5,226 nt of DNA from Desulfobacteraceae bacterium (GTDB taxonomy: Bacteria > Desulfobacterota > Desulfobacteria > Desulfobacterales > JAABPS01). The notes below the pieces were generated by a model. That model did no database searches, was not told the DNA's origin, and saw only the letters and a list, made by a program, of their open reading frames with translations. The stretch lies in assembly GCA_011391835.1 (NCBI GenBank), contig JAABPS010000224.1, positions 1 to 5,226 on the forward strand. The letters run 5' to 3'. This document shows positions 4,907 through 5,226 of this stretch, piece by piece (positions within the stretch are counted from its first letter, which is position 1; every line of letters starts with the position of its first letter). A program made the translations under genes and the position numbers.

Positions 4907-5226
4907 ATGTCAGCAAATCGCTGGTTAGCCACAGGAAATTTTTTTACAACGTATAAAGAAGAACAGCGGATCTTCTTTATACATTCCGATCGGACTATTT
5001 TTTCTGTTTTTCTTTTATTTCTTTTCGTATGGCCTGTTCTTTTTCCTCTCAGCAATAAATACATGCTGGTGATAGACAATATCTTGGTTGCCATTATTGC
5101 CATCCTTGGGCTAAACCTTGTCACCGGCTTTGCAGGGCTTATTTCTATAGGCCATGCTGCATTTGTAGGAGTCGGCGCTTACACCATTGCGTCTTTTTCC
5201 ACCCTCATGGGCGAAAATCATATGCT
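4907..5226 (+). CDS. livM: ABC transporter permease, LivM type (partial, runs off right edge)
   Basis: The first 106 residues of a LivM-type inner-membrane permease, partner of LivH, are present and the rest lies outside the window. A soluble N-terminus (about 1-29, with GNFFTTYKEEQRIF at 10-23) precedes hydrophobic segments at about 30-48 and 53-77. The family signature then begins at GLNLVTGFAGLISIGHAAF (68-86) and continues through VGVGAYTIA to 95. The N-terminal GNFxTxY pattern resembles LivM proteins in synthetase-linked clusters as I remember them. ATG 4907 is three bases after the livH stop. No clear Shine-Dalgarno precedes it, so coupled re-initiation from livH is likely. The frame is intact to the edge. 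By analogy with Liv operons, a periplasmic binding protein and a LivF ATPase should follow to the right. Confidence 0.93.
   Translation, partial: MSANRWLATGNFFTTYKEEQRIFFIHSDRTIFSVFLLFLFVWPVLFPLSNKYMLVIDNILVAIIAILGLNLVTGFAGLISIGHAAFVGVGAYTIASFSTLMGENHM

Noticed and set aside
1..5226. CRISPR array, tRNA or rRNA genes, insertion sequence or phage genes
   Set aside because: No regularly spaced repeats, tRNA-like cloverleaf, rRNA stretch or transposase/phage motif was recognised.

Overview
The window is bacterial chromosome with two small cold-shock genes on the left and the first four genes of a branched-chain amino acid (Liv/HAAT)-type ABC transporter operon on the right. All confident genes are on the + strand. 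Moderate to low GC, Gram-negative-style transporter genes and, above all, an acyl-CoA synthetase placed between a LivG-type ATPase and a LivH-type permease suggest a Desulfobacterota (deltaproteobacterial, Desulfobacteraceae-like sulfate reducer) source. That assignment is inference from gene order and protein character, not from a marker gene.

Region 1-285 is an AT-rich leader without a supportable gene. It holds an inverted repeat (170-204) and a tandem 10-bp repeat that creates three overlapping or nearby TATAAT boxes (236-264) just ahead of the first cold-shock gene. Two CspA-family genes follow (286-498 and 654-854), about half identical to each other. They are separated by a weak terminator-like hairpin (531-556) and a leader with several possible small stems (564-637) that ends directly at a strong Shine-Dalgarno. 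A strong, possibly bidirectional terminator (859-895) closes the cold-shock unit.

Region 896-1316 carries no confident gene. On the - strand there is an ATG-less open stretch of 62 codons (917-1105) whose translation looks protein-like and may be a gene remnant. The region also has a perfect 10-bp inverted repeat (917-926/1035-1044), a candidate promoter (1024-1052) and a perfect 12-bp palindrome (1295-1306) just before the first transporter gene.

From 1317 to the right edge the genes are packed: livG-type ATPase, then after 9 nt an AMP-forming acyl-CoA synthetase, then after a 4-nt overlap a livH-type permease, then after 3 nt a livM-type permease cut by the window edge. The likely logic is import of a carboxylic acid (fatty, aromatic or similar) through the LivH/LivM channel powered by LivG, with the co-expressed synthetase activating it to a CoA thioester as it arrives. 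The periplasmic binding protein and the second ATPase (LivF) are not in the window and would be expected further right.
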